Part shown: one piece after another, positions 53,565 to 62,712 of the stretch
Layout: each line of letters starts with the position of its first letter
Position numbering within the stretch: position 1 is the stretch's first letter
Made by a program: the position numbers and the translations under genes
The notes under the pieces: model-generated
The model's input: only the letters and a program-made list of their open reading frames with translations
The model's database searches: none
What the model was told of the DNA's origin: nothing
From: Flavobacterium sp. ALD4
Lineage (GTDB): Bacteria; Bacteroidota; Bacteroidia; Flavobacteriales; Flavobacteriaceae
Assembly: GCF_002836475.1 (NCBI RefSeq)
Contig: NZ_PJBJ01000024.1
Location: 62,001-126,000, forward strand
Reading direction: 5' to 3'
Length of the DNA stretch: 64,000 bases

Positions 53565-53708
53565 TTAGTACAAATCATCACAATAACTTTTTATTTGCGG
53601 AGTGCTTTTGGTACTTAACTTGGTGTGAGTTTTATTACTATTGCGCTTTAATAATTCCTGAATATCACGCAAATCAGTTTCGTTTACTAAGAAATGTGTG
53701 GCATAGCG
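53565..53708 (-). pseudogene. Tyrosine recombinase 3' remnant
   Basis: On the minus strand the frame reads RYATHFLVNETDLRDIQELL, then SNKT, THTKLSTKS and IKSYCDDLY before a stop at 53565. This matches the C-terminal block of XerD/IntI-like recombinases (HSFATHLLExGTDLRxIQELLGHxSSKTTExYTHVSxKS...SPFDDL). The catalytic Tyr position is a Lys here and the first R/H are absent. Only the last 47 residues remain, so it is a pseudogene. Confidence 0.7.
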
Positions 53709-53859
53709 ATTCTATTTAGGACTCTATTTTGTAGTCTAGTTCATTAACCGTTTGTGAGGAGAATTAACGTCGTCGTTTATACTTATACTATCGCTTGTTA
53801 GTAATAAATTTAATTCAGGATTCATTTGTTTGATTTCATATTTGATTATGCACAACGTC

Positions 53860-53995
53860 CCCGCGGCTTTGCTCGGGTTTTGGGATTAAATTCAGCTTTA
53901 TCTTTCGGTTAAATACTTTTAATTCAAGTACAAAACCATAATTAAATTAAGCCGAATACCTAAATCTGGCAAAACCTCTGTTAGCCGTTCAGTTT
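53860..53995. repeat. Imperfect palindrome resembling a gene-cassette boundary
   Basis: Between GCACAACG (about 53860) and CTGTTAGCCGTT (about 53977-53989) lie about 120 bp with similar inverted arms: GGGTTTTGGGATTAAATTC...TTTCGGTTAAAT on the left and the reverse complement GAGGTTTTGCCAGATTTAG...TTCGGCTTAAT from the right. On the minus strand a small gene ends inside the GGCTAAC end. The layout recalls integron attC-type sites (ends RYYYAAC/GTTRRRY), but the terminal heptamers fit only in part. Confidence 0.4.
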
Positions 53996-54234
53996 TTCTT
54001 TTTCGGTTTTTTTTCTTTTTTGTATGAATGATATAATTAATATTATTGGAAGAATCGAAAATATTAATGGCATATATATTTTTTTTTCTTCTATTTCATC
54101 ATTTACGCAATTCACATCAATGTAATTTTTTCCTTTTCCAACAATTCCAACAATACTTTTTTTAGCCGTAGTTTTTCTTATCGGGAATATAGCGAAGAGA
54201 CTGACCGCATTTTTGGCGAAAGGGACGCCCAGAT
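53979..54234 (-). CDS. Small membrane protein, start unclear (cassette-like)
   Basis: The minus-strand frame is open without a clear ATG from about 54234. It contains KSIVGIVGKGKNYIDVNCVNDE, then a hydrophobic segment YMPLIFSILPIILIISFI and a basic end KRKKTEKEKLNG, with the stop falling in the GGCTAAC sequence of the palindrome. It looks like a truncated small membrane protein gene whose 3' end sits at a cassette-style boundary. Confidence 0.35.
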
Positions 54235-54237
54235 GAT

Positions 54238-54447
54238 TTAAAATTTAAAGTTCTTGATTTTAGATAAAAAAATGCTTTTGAAACCGTTATTAAAGTGGAA
54301 TTCCCAAATGGTAATTAATTTTTTAATTGATCTGATTCTATGGTTTTCTTCCTGAAATGTAATTGAATTTTGGTTGTCATCCCAATCGCTTTCGAGACGC
54401 TTTTTTATTTTATTTGTAGAAAAACATTTATTTGATGCTGGTTTCAA
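54238..54447 (-). CDS. Hypothetical 69-residue ORF
   Basis: Open frame MKPASNKCFSTNKIKK... with basic character, no known domain and no promoter seen. It lies in a decayed region and may be a fragment of a longer gene in another frame. Confidence 0.2.
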   Translation of the reverse strand: MKPASNKCFSTNKIKKRLESDWDDNQNSITFQEENHRIRSIKKLITIWEFHFNNGFKSIFLSKIKNFKF

Positions 54448-54623
54448 ATTAACCTATTTTTGCCCGCCGAACAATCGGTAAAAAAATGGTATTATGAAGT
54501 TTGATTTATTATATCATTATTATTTAATAAGATACTGATTATAAGCACTTTATATAAGTTAAAAAGTTTAAGTGTAAAGTAGGTGTGAAGCAAATTGACT
54601 AACACATCTTTAATATTATTAAT

Positions 54624-54657
54624 AAAACGGCTTAACGTTTTAAAGTTAAGCCGTTTT
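54624..54657. terminator. Hairpin terminator
   Basis: AAAACGGCTTAAC pairs with GTTAAGCCGTTTT around GTTTTAAA, with A and T flanks. Likely bidirectional. Confidence 0.85.
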
Positions 54658-54670
54658 AAAACTTTATAAA

Positions 54671-54802
54671 ATGGAAAAGAAAACATACATGAAATTTGCC
54701 TTCATTGCATTTTGGGTTGGATTAATTATTGGAGTAATAACTTATTTAAGATGTGTAAGCAGTAGAAAAAAGTATTATTGTACAAAATTAATTAATTGTT
54801 AA
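54671..54802 (+). CDS. Small single-pass membrane protein
   Basis: The 43-codon ORF reads MEKKTYMKFAFIAFWVGL, IIGVITYLRC, SSRKKYYCTKL. One transmembrane segment (residues 8-26), then Cys-containing basic tail. It is too short for a confident gene, but the helix pattern is good. No known family. Confidence 0.35.
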   Translation: MEKKTYMKFAFIAFWVGLIIGVITYLRCVSSRKKYYCTKLINC

Positions 54803-54833
54803 CAATCATTCAAAAAATTGACATTCTCTACAG

Positions 54834-55133
54834 CTTGTTGGCTACAGAATGTTGAAACTTGAAGCCAAAAAAATAATAAAGGCAAAACCGGGGATTAAAC
54901 TTGATTTTAATGCCATCGCCCAGGGATACTAGGTATATGTCCTGTCCACTTTTCTTGGCAGCAAAGTAGTAGCTAATTATATAGTTGAACTGGGTGGAGG
55001 GCTCAAAGCAAAAGGAAAAAAAGAAAATGAAAATTGGAAAGGCGGTATTGATAATCCAGATGAGAAAGAAAACTCAGAAAGAAAATTGGAAGCCAAAATA
55101 AACTATAACGACAAAGCCCTCGCTACCTCCGGA
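54834..55133 (+). pseudogene. Broken apbE (FAD:protein FMN transferase) gene
   Basis: The frame reads LVGYRMLKLEAKKIIKAKPG, then KLDFNAIAQGY followed by a TAG, and VELGGGLKAKGKKENENWKGGIDNPDEKE, ALATSG. These are the ApbE blocks (AIAQGYSVD, NYLVEIGGEIRAKG, GIDKP, ALATSG). The 5' half is absent, a stop interrupts the AQGY segment, and the 3' end joins unrelated sequence. ApbE attaches FMN to flavoproteins such as Nqr. Confidence 0.7.
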
Positions 55134-55223
55134 AAACCTGCCTTCTTTTTTTACCAATATCTTGATTGCAATACCGGCAATGGTAAATGCCAAAAGAATA
55201 ATTGCGATGATAATGGTTTTTAT
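55125..55223 (-). pseudogene. Inverted N-terminal fragment of a small secreted/membrane protein
   Basis: On the minus strand a frame gives KTIIIAIILLAFTIAGIAIKILVKKEGRFSGG, which resembles the N-terminus of the short membrane or secreted proteins found beside apbE in Flavobacteriaceae; the start codon is ATA here. It overlaps the end of the apbE remnant in the opposite direction, so a small inversion likely occurred. Confidence 0.4.
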
Positions 55224-56038
55224 ATTTTAGATGTCCTGTCAAAATTAAATATGCTCATTTTTTACTTTTTATGCAATTTAGCATTTTTTTAAATACTAAA
55301 AATATTAAAAAAAATGATAATTCTGTGCTTTCGGCCTTGTCTACAATCTAGTTTATTTCTGGATTTTTTAAATATCAAGTGTGATGAATATAGTAGAAAA
55401 AAAATAGGTTTTGGAGAAACTAATCGAATACAAAAGTACAACTCCTTTTTAGTTTTTTTTTATCTGGACCATCAATAATTTGACTTTCAACATGCAATAA
55501 TCTGTATTTAAATGGCATTCTCATTTATATCCGAAACAAAATTTCAAAGCCTATTTTCGTTTAAACTGTTTGCGCTAGAAGACGCCTTTTTTGAAATGGC
55601 TGACCGCCTATTAATTATACCATGAAGATACCCTTTTTTCTTGAGTCATACAAAATCTTAAAATCGTGTGAGTTGAATAATTTCACAAAATCATTTAAAT
55701 CTATTTTTGTTCGACAAAACTAGCAATAAATTAGATCTAAAAAATATAAATAGCATATAATCAAGTAAATAAGTCGTATATTCGAATGACAAGTTTCTAT
55801 TTAAAAATAATCAAAAGGTTCGGCTTACTAAATCACAAATAACCTTAATGTCTCAACAAGACTATTCTTTTTTAAATAAAATTTATATGAGATGCAAAAC
55901 CGAAAGGATAGTAAATTAGTAAAAAAAAATAACTAAACTATAGGATTTAGCACTCGATGAAAAAAAAATGTTAATCATAACCCTGTTATGGTGAAAAGTG
56001 TATTTATGAAATAGTAATCCGATAATTAAAAAACCATT
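55224..56038. other. Gene-free AT-rich spacer before the stress protein gene
   Basis: No gene with support is seen. The minus strand has a broken open stretch (about 55605-55720, DLNDFVKLFNSHDFKILYDSR) that suggests another decayed gene I cannot name. No TAnnTTTG promoter stands out before the gene at 56039. Confidence 0.35.
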
Positions 56039-56881
56039 ATGACTTTGATAAAAACGATACTTGTTCCAACTGATTTTTCGATTCCAGCCGATTATGCTAT
56101 TCGTTATGCTGTAAACCTCGCCTCACTTTTTGATGCCTCAATTATTTTATATCATACCTTTATTCCTTTTGAAAGTGGTTTTTACCCACTTGCTCAAAGT
56201 GATAAGGAAAATCTAGAAATGGAAAAAAAATTAACTAATCGAATTGCTAAAATCAGAGATGTTATTTTAAAGTCTAGTAAAGACATTTCCATCTCCGTTT
56301 ATGTTGACCGTGGTCCGATAACCATCAAATTGGCTGAATTTTGCAAGAAAAAGAAAATTGACTTAATCGTAATGGGAACACAAGGAGCTAGTAGTATAAA
56401 AGAAATATTGATAGGAAGTTTTACCGCTGAGGTAATGACTAAAGCCCCATGTCCTGTTCTAGCTATTCCCAATGAATACAAATTTAAAATGCCTAAACAA
56501 ATCACCTACGCAACAAACTATGGTAAAAAGGATAAAAAAGTTATCCAATACATATTGGAACTAAACAATCTCTTTAAATCAAAACTCAACATCCTACATA
56601 TCGATGATAAAAAAAATATTTCCACTGCAGAAGAAGAACTAGGAAAGTACAAAAAAACAATTGAGTTGCAATATAACGAAATTCCCTTCTCCTATCATCA
56701 TGTTCTTGGAAAGGATATCTCAAAAGCGCTTTTAGATCAAATAATGGTTGATAAAACGGATATCTTGGTACTGAATCCCGTAAAAAGAAAAGGAATATGG
56801 CAACATGTATTTCATAAAAGCGTAACAAAAAAAACGGCCTGTCACATTTTAATTCCATTACTTACTATCCCAGCCAAATAA
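56039..56881 (+). CDS. Universal stress protein, tandem UspA
   Basis: The 280-residue protein has a full UspA domain in 1-150 with the nucleotide-binding motif GTQGASSIKEILIGSFT near residues 117-133 (G-2x-G-9x-G-S/T) and a second, degenerate UspA fold in 155-280. Such proteins help survival under stress. 380 bp upstream of the cation antiporter gene, same strand; possibly a stress-linked ion module. Confidence 0.9.
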   Translation: MTLIKTILVPTDFSIPADYAIRYAVNLASLFDASIILYHTFIPFESGFYPLAQSDKENLEMEKKLTNRIAKIRDVILKSSKDISISVYVDRGPITIKLAEFCKKKKIDLIVMGTQGASSIKEILIGSFTAEVMTKAPCPVLAIPNEYKFKMPKQITYATNYGKKDKKVIQYILELNNLFKSKLNILHIDDKKNISTAEEELGKYKKTIELQYNEIPFSYHHVLGKDISKALLDQIMVDKTDILVLNPVKRKGIWQHVFHKSVTKKTACHILIPLLTIPAK

Positions 56882-57232
56882 TTTTATGAAATTAAAAAGT
56901 AAGATATGCTATTACCACGTAATCAAATAAGAATTGAAATCACCATCATTCCTATATGCTACAACAGTAATTATTGTAACTGGAATCCGGCGCTCAAAGA
57001 AAGATGGTATAATGACTGATAATCTGAACTAGGGAAAGATTTTCATGGGTATTATTCTTTTGTAATGCGTAACTGCTATGTTCGTATTATTAAAGAGAAT
57101 TAATTAATAACCGATTCTGGATGCACTTGTCATTACTGTTGTCTTTATGGTGGGAAATTGCCCTTTATAAATAATTATTAATGCCATTGGCTACAAAGAA
57201 CAATAGTTAACCATAAAACAAAATTTTCAAGA
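56882..57232. other. Spacer without genes
   Basis: Nothing recognised except the promoter element noted at 57233. Possibly short decayed fragments; none is identifiable. Confidence 0.4.
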
Positions 57233-57240
57233 TAATTTTG
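57233..57240 (+). promoter_or_regulatory. -7 element TAATTTTG for the antiporter gene
   Basis: Matches TAnnTTTG, 22 bp before the ATG at 57262; no TTG at 19-23 bp upstream is seen. Confidence 0.4.
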
Positions 57241-57261
57241 CAATCGTAAAATAAAATTCAA

Positions 57262-58212
57262 ATGATACACGGATTTATTTTCATATTAGGGTTAATTGGA
57301 TTGTGGGTAGGAACTAAATGGGTTGTTAAAAGTGCCATTGGCATAGCCAATCGCTTTAATCTTTCACATGCTTTTGTAGGACTTGCAATTTTATCTATTG
57401 GAACAGATTTGCCGGAAGTTTTTATTTCAATTGACGCAGCACTTATGCAGCTAAAAGGAATTGAATCCTCGGGAATCATTACTGGAAATTCTATAGGGAG
57501 TTCCATAAGTCAAATAAGTATTGTTCTTGGTTTATCTGGTTTGTTTTTAAATTTAACTACTACTAAAAAGGAATTGATTCGCAACAGCATTGCATTAATA
57601 TCCTCTATGTTACTATTGTTTGCCATTTCATTTGACGGCGATATTTCAAGAAATGATGGATTTATATTACTAACTTCATACTTAATTCATTATGTAGTCT
57701 TATGGAAAACTGCCTCTAAGAATTCTAAAAGAAATATGGTGATACAACATTATAAACCAATAATGTTGGCTGTATTCCTTGTGTTTGGTTTTGCTTTGCT
57801 TATTATATCATCTCATTTTGTAGTTACCAAAGCAATGTATTTTGCTGATAAATGGGGAGTTGCACAATCATTTATCGGGATTGTGATTATTGGCCTGGGT
57901 ACAAGTCTACCAGAACTATCAGTATCCATTGGCGCAATTTTGAGAAAATCACCTGGTATGTCTTTTGGAAATATTATTGGGAGTAATATTTTTGATATCC
58001 TTGTGCCAATTGGTATCGCAGGGTCAATCACTAAAATTTCGATGGAAGATAATTTGCTAAACTTCGATTTGCCTTTTTTGTTTGTGATAACATTATTGGT
58101 GTTGCTCTTTCTAGCAAGCAAAAGGGGAATATCCAGAATTGAAGCGGTAATTCTTATAATTATCTATTTACTGTATGTGCTTGCAAAGTTGTTCGTTTTT
58201 GAAGGTAAATGA
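57262..58212 (+). CDS. Calcium/sodium antiporter (CaCA family)
   Basis: The 316-residue membrane protein has ten helices and the two alpha-repeats of CaCA exchangers: GLAILSIGTDLPEVFISIDAAL near 35-56 with the conserved acidic pair and GIVIIGLGTSLPELSVSIGAIL near 210-230, each followed by GNSIGS or GNIIGSN. It exchanges Ca2+ for Na+ or H+. 20 bp before the P-type ATPase gene, so likely the same operon. Confidence 0.92.
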   Translation: MIHGFIFILGLIGLWVGTKWVVKSAIGIANRFNLSHAFVGLAILSIGTDLPEVFISIDAALMQLKGIESSGIITGNSIGSSISQISIVLGLSGLFLNLTTTKKELIRNSIALISSMLLLFAISFDGDISRNDGFILLTSYLIHYVVLWKTASKNSKRNMVIQHYKPIMLAVFLVFGFALLIISSHFVVTKAMYFADKWGVAQSFIGIVIIGLGTSLPELSVSIGAILRKSPGMSFGNIIGSNIFDILVPIGIAGSITKISMEDNLLNFDLPFLFVITLLVLLFLASKRGISRIEAVILIIIYLLYVLAKLFVFEGK

Positions 58213-58232
58213 TGATATAAAAAATTATAGAG

Positions 58233-60809
58233 ATGAATTGGCACTTGCTTCCACTTTCTGAAATATCCGGGCTTTTAAATACAAGCCCGTCGGGCCTTGA
58301 CGACATAATTGCTTCGCAACGCTTGATTGAATATGGGAAAAATCAGATAAAAGACAAAAAAAAGAAGACTATTCTACAAATGCTACTTCAACAGCTGGGG
58401 GATTTCATGATCCTTATTCTTATCGCGGCAGCTGCCATCTCAGGAATTATTGGAGATGTAACTGACACTATAATAATTCTCTCCATAATTATTATTAATA
58501 CTATTATGGGATTTATGCAAGAGTATCGAGCAGAAAAAGCGATGGAAGCCTTGAAAAAGATGTCCTCAAACTGTGCCCTTGTTTTACGTGGTGGCAATAC
58601 CATTGAAATTCCTGCATCAAAATTGGTACCCGGAGATGTTATTTTGCTTGAAACTGGAAATATTGTCCCTGCTGATGTTCGCTTCATAGAAACCAACCAA
58701 ATGAAAATGGATGAGTCGGCACTCACTGGCGAATCAAACAATGTCCAAAAAAATAGTGACAAACTTCCCATGGCAGAGTACAACCTTGGAGACCGGATAA
58801 ATATGGGATTCAAGGGAACTTTTGTCACAAACGGTCGCGGCACTGCCTACGTAACGGCTACCGGAATGAACACCGAATTAGGCAAGATTGCTAAAATGAT
58901 TCAAACTGATGAAATGGCGACCCCCTTGCAAAAGAGATTAACCGCTTTCGGGAAACGATTATCAGTTGTTATTCTCATCATCTGCGTCATGATTTTTGTT
59001 TTTGGCTGGTTACGTGGTGAAGCTCTTTTAGAGATGATATTAATCTCCATATCATTGGCAGTTGCAGCTATTCCAGAAGCATTGCCAGCATTAGTAACTA
59101 TTGCACTTGCATTTGGCGCCAAACGGTTAGCTAAAAACAACGCCATTATACGCAAACTTCCTGCCGTTGAAACCCTTGGTTCGGTCAATTACATTTGCTC
59201 GGATAAAACAGGGACGCTTACGATGAATAAAATGACTGTACAGGAAATTTATGAAGCTCCAAGGATAAGTACAAAATCATTTTTTTTCCAAAATGAAGAT
59301 TTGCTTCAAATGATGGCTTTGAATAATAATGTTTCGCATAGTAAAGATGGAAAGTGGCTGGGCGACTCTACTGAAGTAGCGCTGGCTCAATATGCTTTCA
59401 ATAAGAATAATAAAAAAATTGAACTAGAGAAAAAATTCTCAAGAATAGCAGAATTGCCGTTTGACTCAAAAAGAAAGTGCATGACTACTTTGCATCAAAC
59501 CGAAAACGGCATAATTTCTATTACCAAAGGTGCAGTAGATATATTGTTACACAAGTTAGTCGATAATCAAAAACCATTTATTGCTGAATTTGAATCGACA
59601 GTAAATGAAATGGCCGAGAAAGGCTATCGAGTGATCGGATATGCTTCAAGAAAACTCGATACTTTGCATTACCCACTGAATGTAGATGAAATAGAATCGT
59701 CATTAACTTTGATCGGTTTTGCAGGAATGATAGATCCACCAAGGGAGGAAGCCAAACAGGCGGTTACCGAGTGTAAACAAGCGGGAATTATTCCAATAAT
59801 GATTACGGGAGACCACAAACTAACCGCAAAGTCCATTGCAAAACAACTGGGAATACTCACTTCGATGGAGGATTTAGTCTTAGACGGTTCAGAACTTGCT
59901 ACTTTATCAGAAAAAGAGTTTGCGACTATTGTTGAAAAGGTTCGCGTCTACGCAAGAGTAGATCCTGAACAGAAATTAAAAATTATTAAAGCTCTGCAAA
60001 GTAATGGCCAATTTGTAGCTATGACTGGTGATGGTGTAAATGACGCTCCCGCTCTTAAAAATGCCGATATCGGCATAGCTATGGGCATTAACGGAACCGA
60101 AGTTTCCAAAGAAGCGTCGCACATGATACTACTTGACGATAATTTTGCCACCATAGTCGTTGCAGTTAAATACGGACGGAGAATATTTGACAATATTTTG
60201 AAATTTATCAAGTATATACTGACTGGGAATTCAGGTGAAATATGGGCGGTTTTACTTGCTCCACTTTTCGGATTGCCAATTCCTTTGCTAGCGATACACA
60301 TTCTCTGGATAAATCTTGTCACGGATGGTTTACCAGGATTAGCACTTGCATCTGAACCTGCCGAAGCAAATATTATGAAGCGACCTCCAAGAAATCCGAA
60401 GCAAAGTGTTTTTGCTGATGGCATGGCATTGCACATTTTATGGGTCGGTTTTTTAATGGGAGCAGTAACTCTTGGAATGCAGGCCTGGGCTATAGAAAGC
60501 GGAGTTTCTCATTGGCAAACAATGGCCTTTACAGTTCTGTGCTTCAGTCAGATGGGACACGTAATGGCGATTCGCTCAGAGCGGGAATCCCTTTTTAAGA
60601 TCGGAGTCTTTTCTAATAAGGCGCTTTTGGGTGCTTTACTTCTTACCGTTGCCCTTCAAATGATGATTATTTACACTCCTTTTTTTAATGTCATTTTCAA
60701 AACCCAGCCACTCACTGTTTTTGAATTAATAATAACAATTCTCGCATCAAGTATCGTTTTCTGTGCAGTAGAAATAGAAAAATGGATGACTCGAAGGAAT
60801 AAAAAGTAG
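58233..60809 (+). CDS. P-type ATPase, Ca2+-type (P2A-like)
   Basis: The 858-residue pump has an actuator motif ALTGESNNV near 162-170, the phosphorylated Asp in CSDKTGTLTMNKMT (D near 324), the M4 PEALP (SLAVAAIPEALPALV, near 280) and GDGVNDAPALKNADIGIAMG near 600. The PEALP motif and cation-binding M5/M6 wording fit P2A calcium pumps; Mg2+/K+ or other cations cannot be excluded. The CaCA gene just upstream strengthens the calcium call. Confidence 0.9.
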   Translation: MNWHLLPLSEISGLLNTSPSGLDDIIASQRLIEYGKNQIKDKKKKTILQMLLQQLGDFMILILIAAAAISGIIGDVTDTIIILSIIIINTIMGFMQEYRAEKAMEALKKMSSNCALVLRGGNTIEIPASKLVPGDVILLETGNIVPADVRFIETNQMKMDESALTGESNNVQKNSDKLPMAEYNLGDRINMGFKGTFVTNGRGTAYVTATGMNTELGKIAKMIQTDEMATPLQKRLTAFGKRLSVVILIICVMIFVFGWLRGEALLEMILISISLAVAAIPEALPALVTIALAFGAKRLAKNNAIIRKLPAVETLGSVNYICSDKTGTLTMNKMTVQEIYEAPRISTKSFFFQNEDLLQMMALNNNVSHSKDGKWLGDSTEVALAQYAFNKNNKKIELEKKFSRIAELPFDSKRKCMTTLHQTENGIISITKGAVDILLHKLVDNQKPFIAEFESTVNEMAEKGYRVIGYASRKLDTLHYPLNVDEIESSLTLIGFAGMIDPPREEAKQAVTECKQAGIIPIMITGDHKLTAKSIAKQLGILTSMEDLVLDGSELATLSEKEFATIVEKVRVYARVDPEQKLKIIKALQSNGQFVAMTGDGVNDAPALKNADIGIAMGINGTEVSKEASHMILLDDNFATIVVAVKYGRRIFDNILKFIKYILTGNSGEIWAVLLAPLFGLPIPLLAIHILWINLVTDGLPGLALASEPAEANIMKRPPRNPKQSVFADGMALHILWVGFLMGAVTLGMQAWAIESGVSHWQTMAFTVLCFSQMGHVMAIRSERESLFKIGVFSNKALLGALLLTVALQMMIIYTPFFNVIFKTQPLTVFELIITILASSIVFCAVEIEKWMTRRNKK

Positions 60810-60840
60810 CACTAAATTAATATCTCACGAAAGAAAAGAA

Positions 60841-60864
60841 AACGTCCTGAACGTTGTTTTTTTT
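60841..60864 (+). terminator. Weak hairpin and T run after the ATPase gene
   Basis: AACGT (60841-60845) and ACGTT (60851-60855) form a short stem followed by G and eight T. Confidence 0.5.
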
Positions 60865-61043
60865 GTGTTTTGTAAAAAAAATTGTCGTATTGTAGAGTAG
60901 ATAAATGTTACAAGTAAATTATCTACGATAACACCTTTTTTATTGTGATTAAAGTCTGTAAGAAGTTTTTCTCCTTTTTCCGTATAGTGGATATGCTAAC
61001 TTAGCCATCACAGAAAGTTAAGAAATGATCTTAATTTTAATCT

Positions 61044-61292
61044 ATGAAACAAGTCCGCACAATTTATGACAAATCTTTTAAAGAAAAAGCCGTGCAATTG
61101 AGTTATGAGAGAACAAATATATCAGAACTCGCCAGAGAGATGGGAGTCGCAGCACCACAGTTGTATAAATGGTGTAAAGAGTTAGAGGAGTTTGGAGAAG
61201 GAAGTTTTCCTGTGAAAGGAAATTTAAAACCAACTCCCGGGCAAGAAAAAATCCATGAATTAGAGAAAAAACTCAAAGATGCCGAGTTATAG
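61044..61292 (+). CDS. IS3 transposase orfA, truncated by a nonsense codon
   Basis: The 82-residue product has the orfA helix-turn-helix: SFKEKAVQLSYERTNISELAREMGVAAPQLYKWCKELEEFG. Its frame hits TAG at 61290 where the family reads on, ELERDILKKAI; the frame reopens right after the TAG (RDILKKAIDIFSKSGR) and stops at 61340. A GAG-to-TAG change is the simplest cause. The orfA start is a good ATG. Confidence 0.8.
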   Translation: MKQVRTIYDKSFKEKAVQLSYERTNISELAREMGVAAPQLYKWCKELEEFGEGSFPVKGNLKPTPGQEKIHELEKKLKDAEL

Positions 61293-61339
61293 CGAGATAT
61301 ATTAAAAAAAGCAATCGACATTTTTTCCAAGAGCGGTCG

Positions 61340-62218
61340 ATGATTTATAGTTTTATTAAAAACAATGAACAACTATTCCCGATTGAAAAAATGTGCAAAG
61401 TTCTATTGGTTAGCAGTGGAAGTTATTACCGTTGGAAAAAACAAAAAATAACGGCTAGGTTGCAACGAAAAATCGCCATAAAAAAACAAATAACATTGAT
61501 TTATTTCGAATCCAAACAAAGGTATGGAAGTCCTAGAATAACATTTGAACTTCAGAGCCTAGGTTATGAAATTTGTAGAATTACAGTTGCAAAATATATG
61601 AAAGAACTTGGCTTACGAAGCAAATTAAGCAAGAAGTTCAAAGTTACAACCAACTCAAATCATAATTACTTAGTTGTCGAAAATGTGTTAAACAGAGAGT
61701 TTGTTGTAAAAATGCCTTCAAAATTTTGGGTTTCGGATATTACATATCTTCAAACTAAAGAGGGATTTGTATACCTGACCACTATTATGGATGTATACGA
61801 CAGAAAAATTATCGGTTGGAGTTGAGTGACAAAATGAGTATCGAATAAACTACACTTGGAGCTTGGAAAATGGCGGTTAAAAACCGAGATATTGGTGAAG
61901 GTTTGATTTTTCATTCTGACAGAGGGGTCCAATATGCCAGTAAAAAGTTTGTAAATGTTCTTGATTCCTATAAAAAAAAGTAAGCCGCAGTATGAGTCGT
62001 AAAAGAAATTGCTGGGATAATGCTGTGGCGGAAAGCTTCTTCAAATCTTTGAAAACGGAATTGATTTATGGGAATAAACGGATTTCTAAAGAACAAATGA
62101 AACTGGAAATCTTTGAATACATTGAAATTTGGTACAACAGAAAAAAAGACATTCTGCTTTGAATTATGCGACTATTAAAGAATTTAACAATCAAATTAAT
62201 TACAAAAATGTAGCTTAA
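61340..62218 (+). pseudogene. IS3 transposase orfB, disrupted
   Basis: From 61340 the frame contains KMCKVLLVSSGSYYRWKK, RYGSPRITFEL and the first catalytic Asp WVSDITYL, but ends at 61825 with IIGWS. Other frames then carry [19 protein letters not shown] with the second Asp, and SRKRNCWDNAVAESFFKSLKTELI with the Glu, ending at 62218. Thus all three DDE residues exist but in at least three frames. Confidence 0.85.
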
Positions 62219-62439
62219 CTTATACTGCAGGTTTTATTTACATATTCATACCACTCAAGATAAGATTGGTTAGAGTTGTCGTTAGTATCTTCATTTTCAT
62301 CAACAACACCAAACTTTTTTAACTCTTCTTTAATCCTGCTATTAATTTCATTATGATTAAAGTGAGGGTTTTTTTTGAATCCATTCAACTCTTCAATAAA
62401 ATACCAATTGAAATGGTCATGAATCACCTTAATCTTCAT
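62215..62439 (-). CDS. Hypothetical protein cut at its 3' end by the IS
   Basis: The 74-residue ORF begins MKIKVIHDHFNWYFIEEL and ends in YEYVNKTCSIS, the last four residues lying in the IS end. It is acidic with no known domain. The IS inserted into or near its 3' end, so the true C-terminus is lost. Confidence 0.4.
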   Translation of the reverse strand: MKIKVIHDHFNWYFIEELNGFKKNPHFNHNEINSRIKEELKKFGVVDENEDTNDNSNQSYLEWYEYVNKTCSIS

Positions 62440-62539
62440 AGATTTTTTGGTTTTCTTTCTGTTGACAATAGATTGAATTGCTAATGTCCCTGATTCATCA
62501 GTAACATACTTTTTAGTGAATATGATTTTTAAACTCTTT

Positions 62540-62591
62540 AGTAGTATATTTGCATTTGTTTATTGAAAAAAGCATTGTCTAATATACTACT
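62540..62591. repeat. Inverted repeat upstream of tgt
   Basis: AGTAGTATATT (62540-62550) and AATATACTACT (62581-62591) are perfect complements 30 bp apart. The left arm also holds TATATTTG (62545-62552), a -7-like box, so a regulator that binds the arms could control tgt; the tRNA or an IS scar are alternatives. Confidence 0.4.
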
Positions 62592-62712
62592 ATTTCTTAA
62601 AAGTGTGAAGCAAGTGTGAAACAATAAGGGTTAAAAATGAAGAAAAAGTAGAAATATATAAAACGTAAAACCTTGAATTAGAAGGTATTTAAAAAATAAC
62701 AAAGTATATAGA

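Larger units (their letters stand above)
61044..62218 (+). mobile_element. IS3-family insertion sequence, inactive
   Basis: The two transposase genes are in order with orfA at 61044 and orfB at 61340. The ends of the element and its inverted repeats are not certain; the last codon of orfB stops at 62216-62218 next to a possible right end. A stop in orfA, and a stop plus frameshifts in orfB, make the element non-functional unless read by other means. Confidence 0.75.

Noticed and set aside
53979..54447. A complete integron in this region
   Set aside because: Only the tail of a recombinase and one partial palindrome are seen, without an intact integrase or an array of sites.
60436..60436. Long antisense frames inside the P-type ATPase (58388-58843, 59948-60436)
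   Set aside because: Composition artefacts opposite a fully conserved pump gene.
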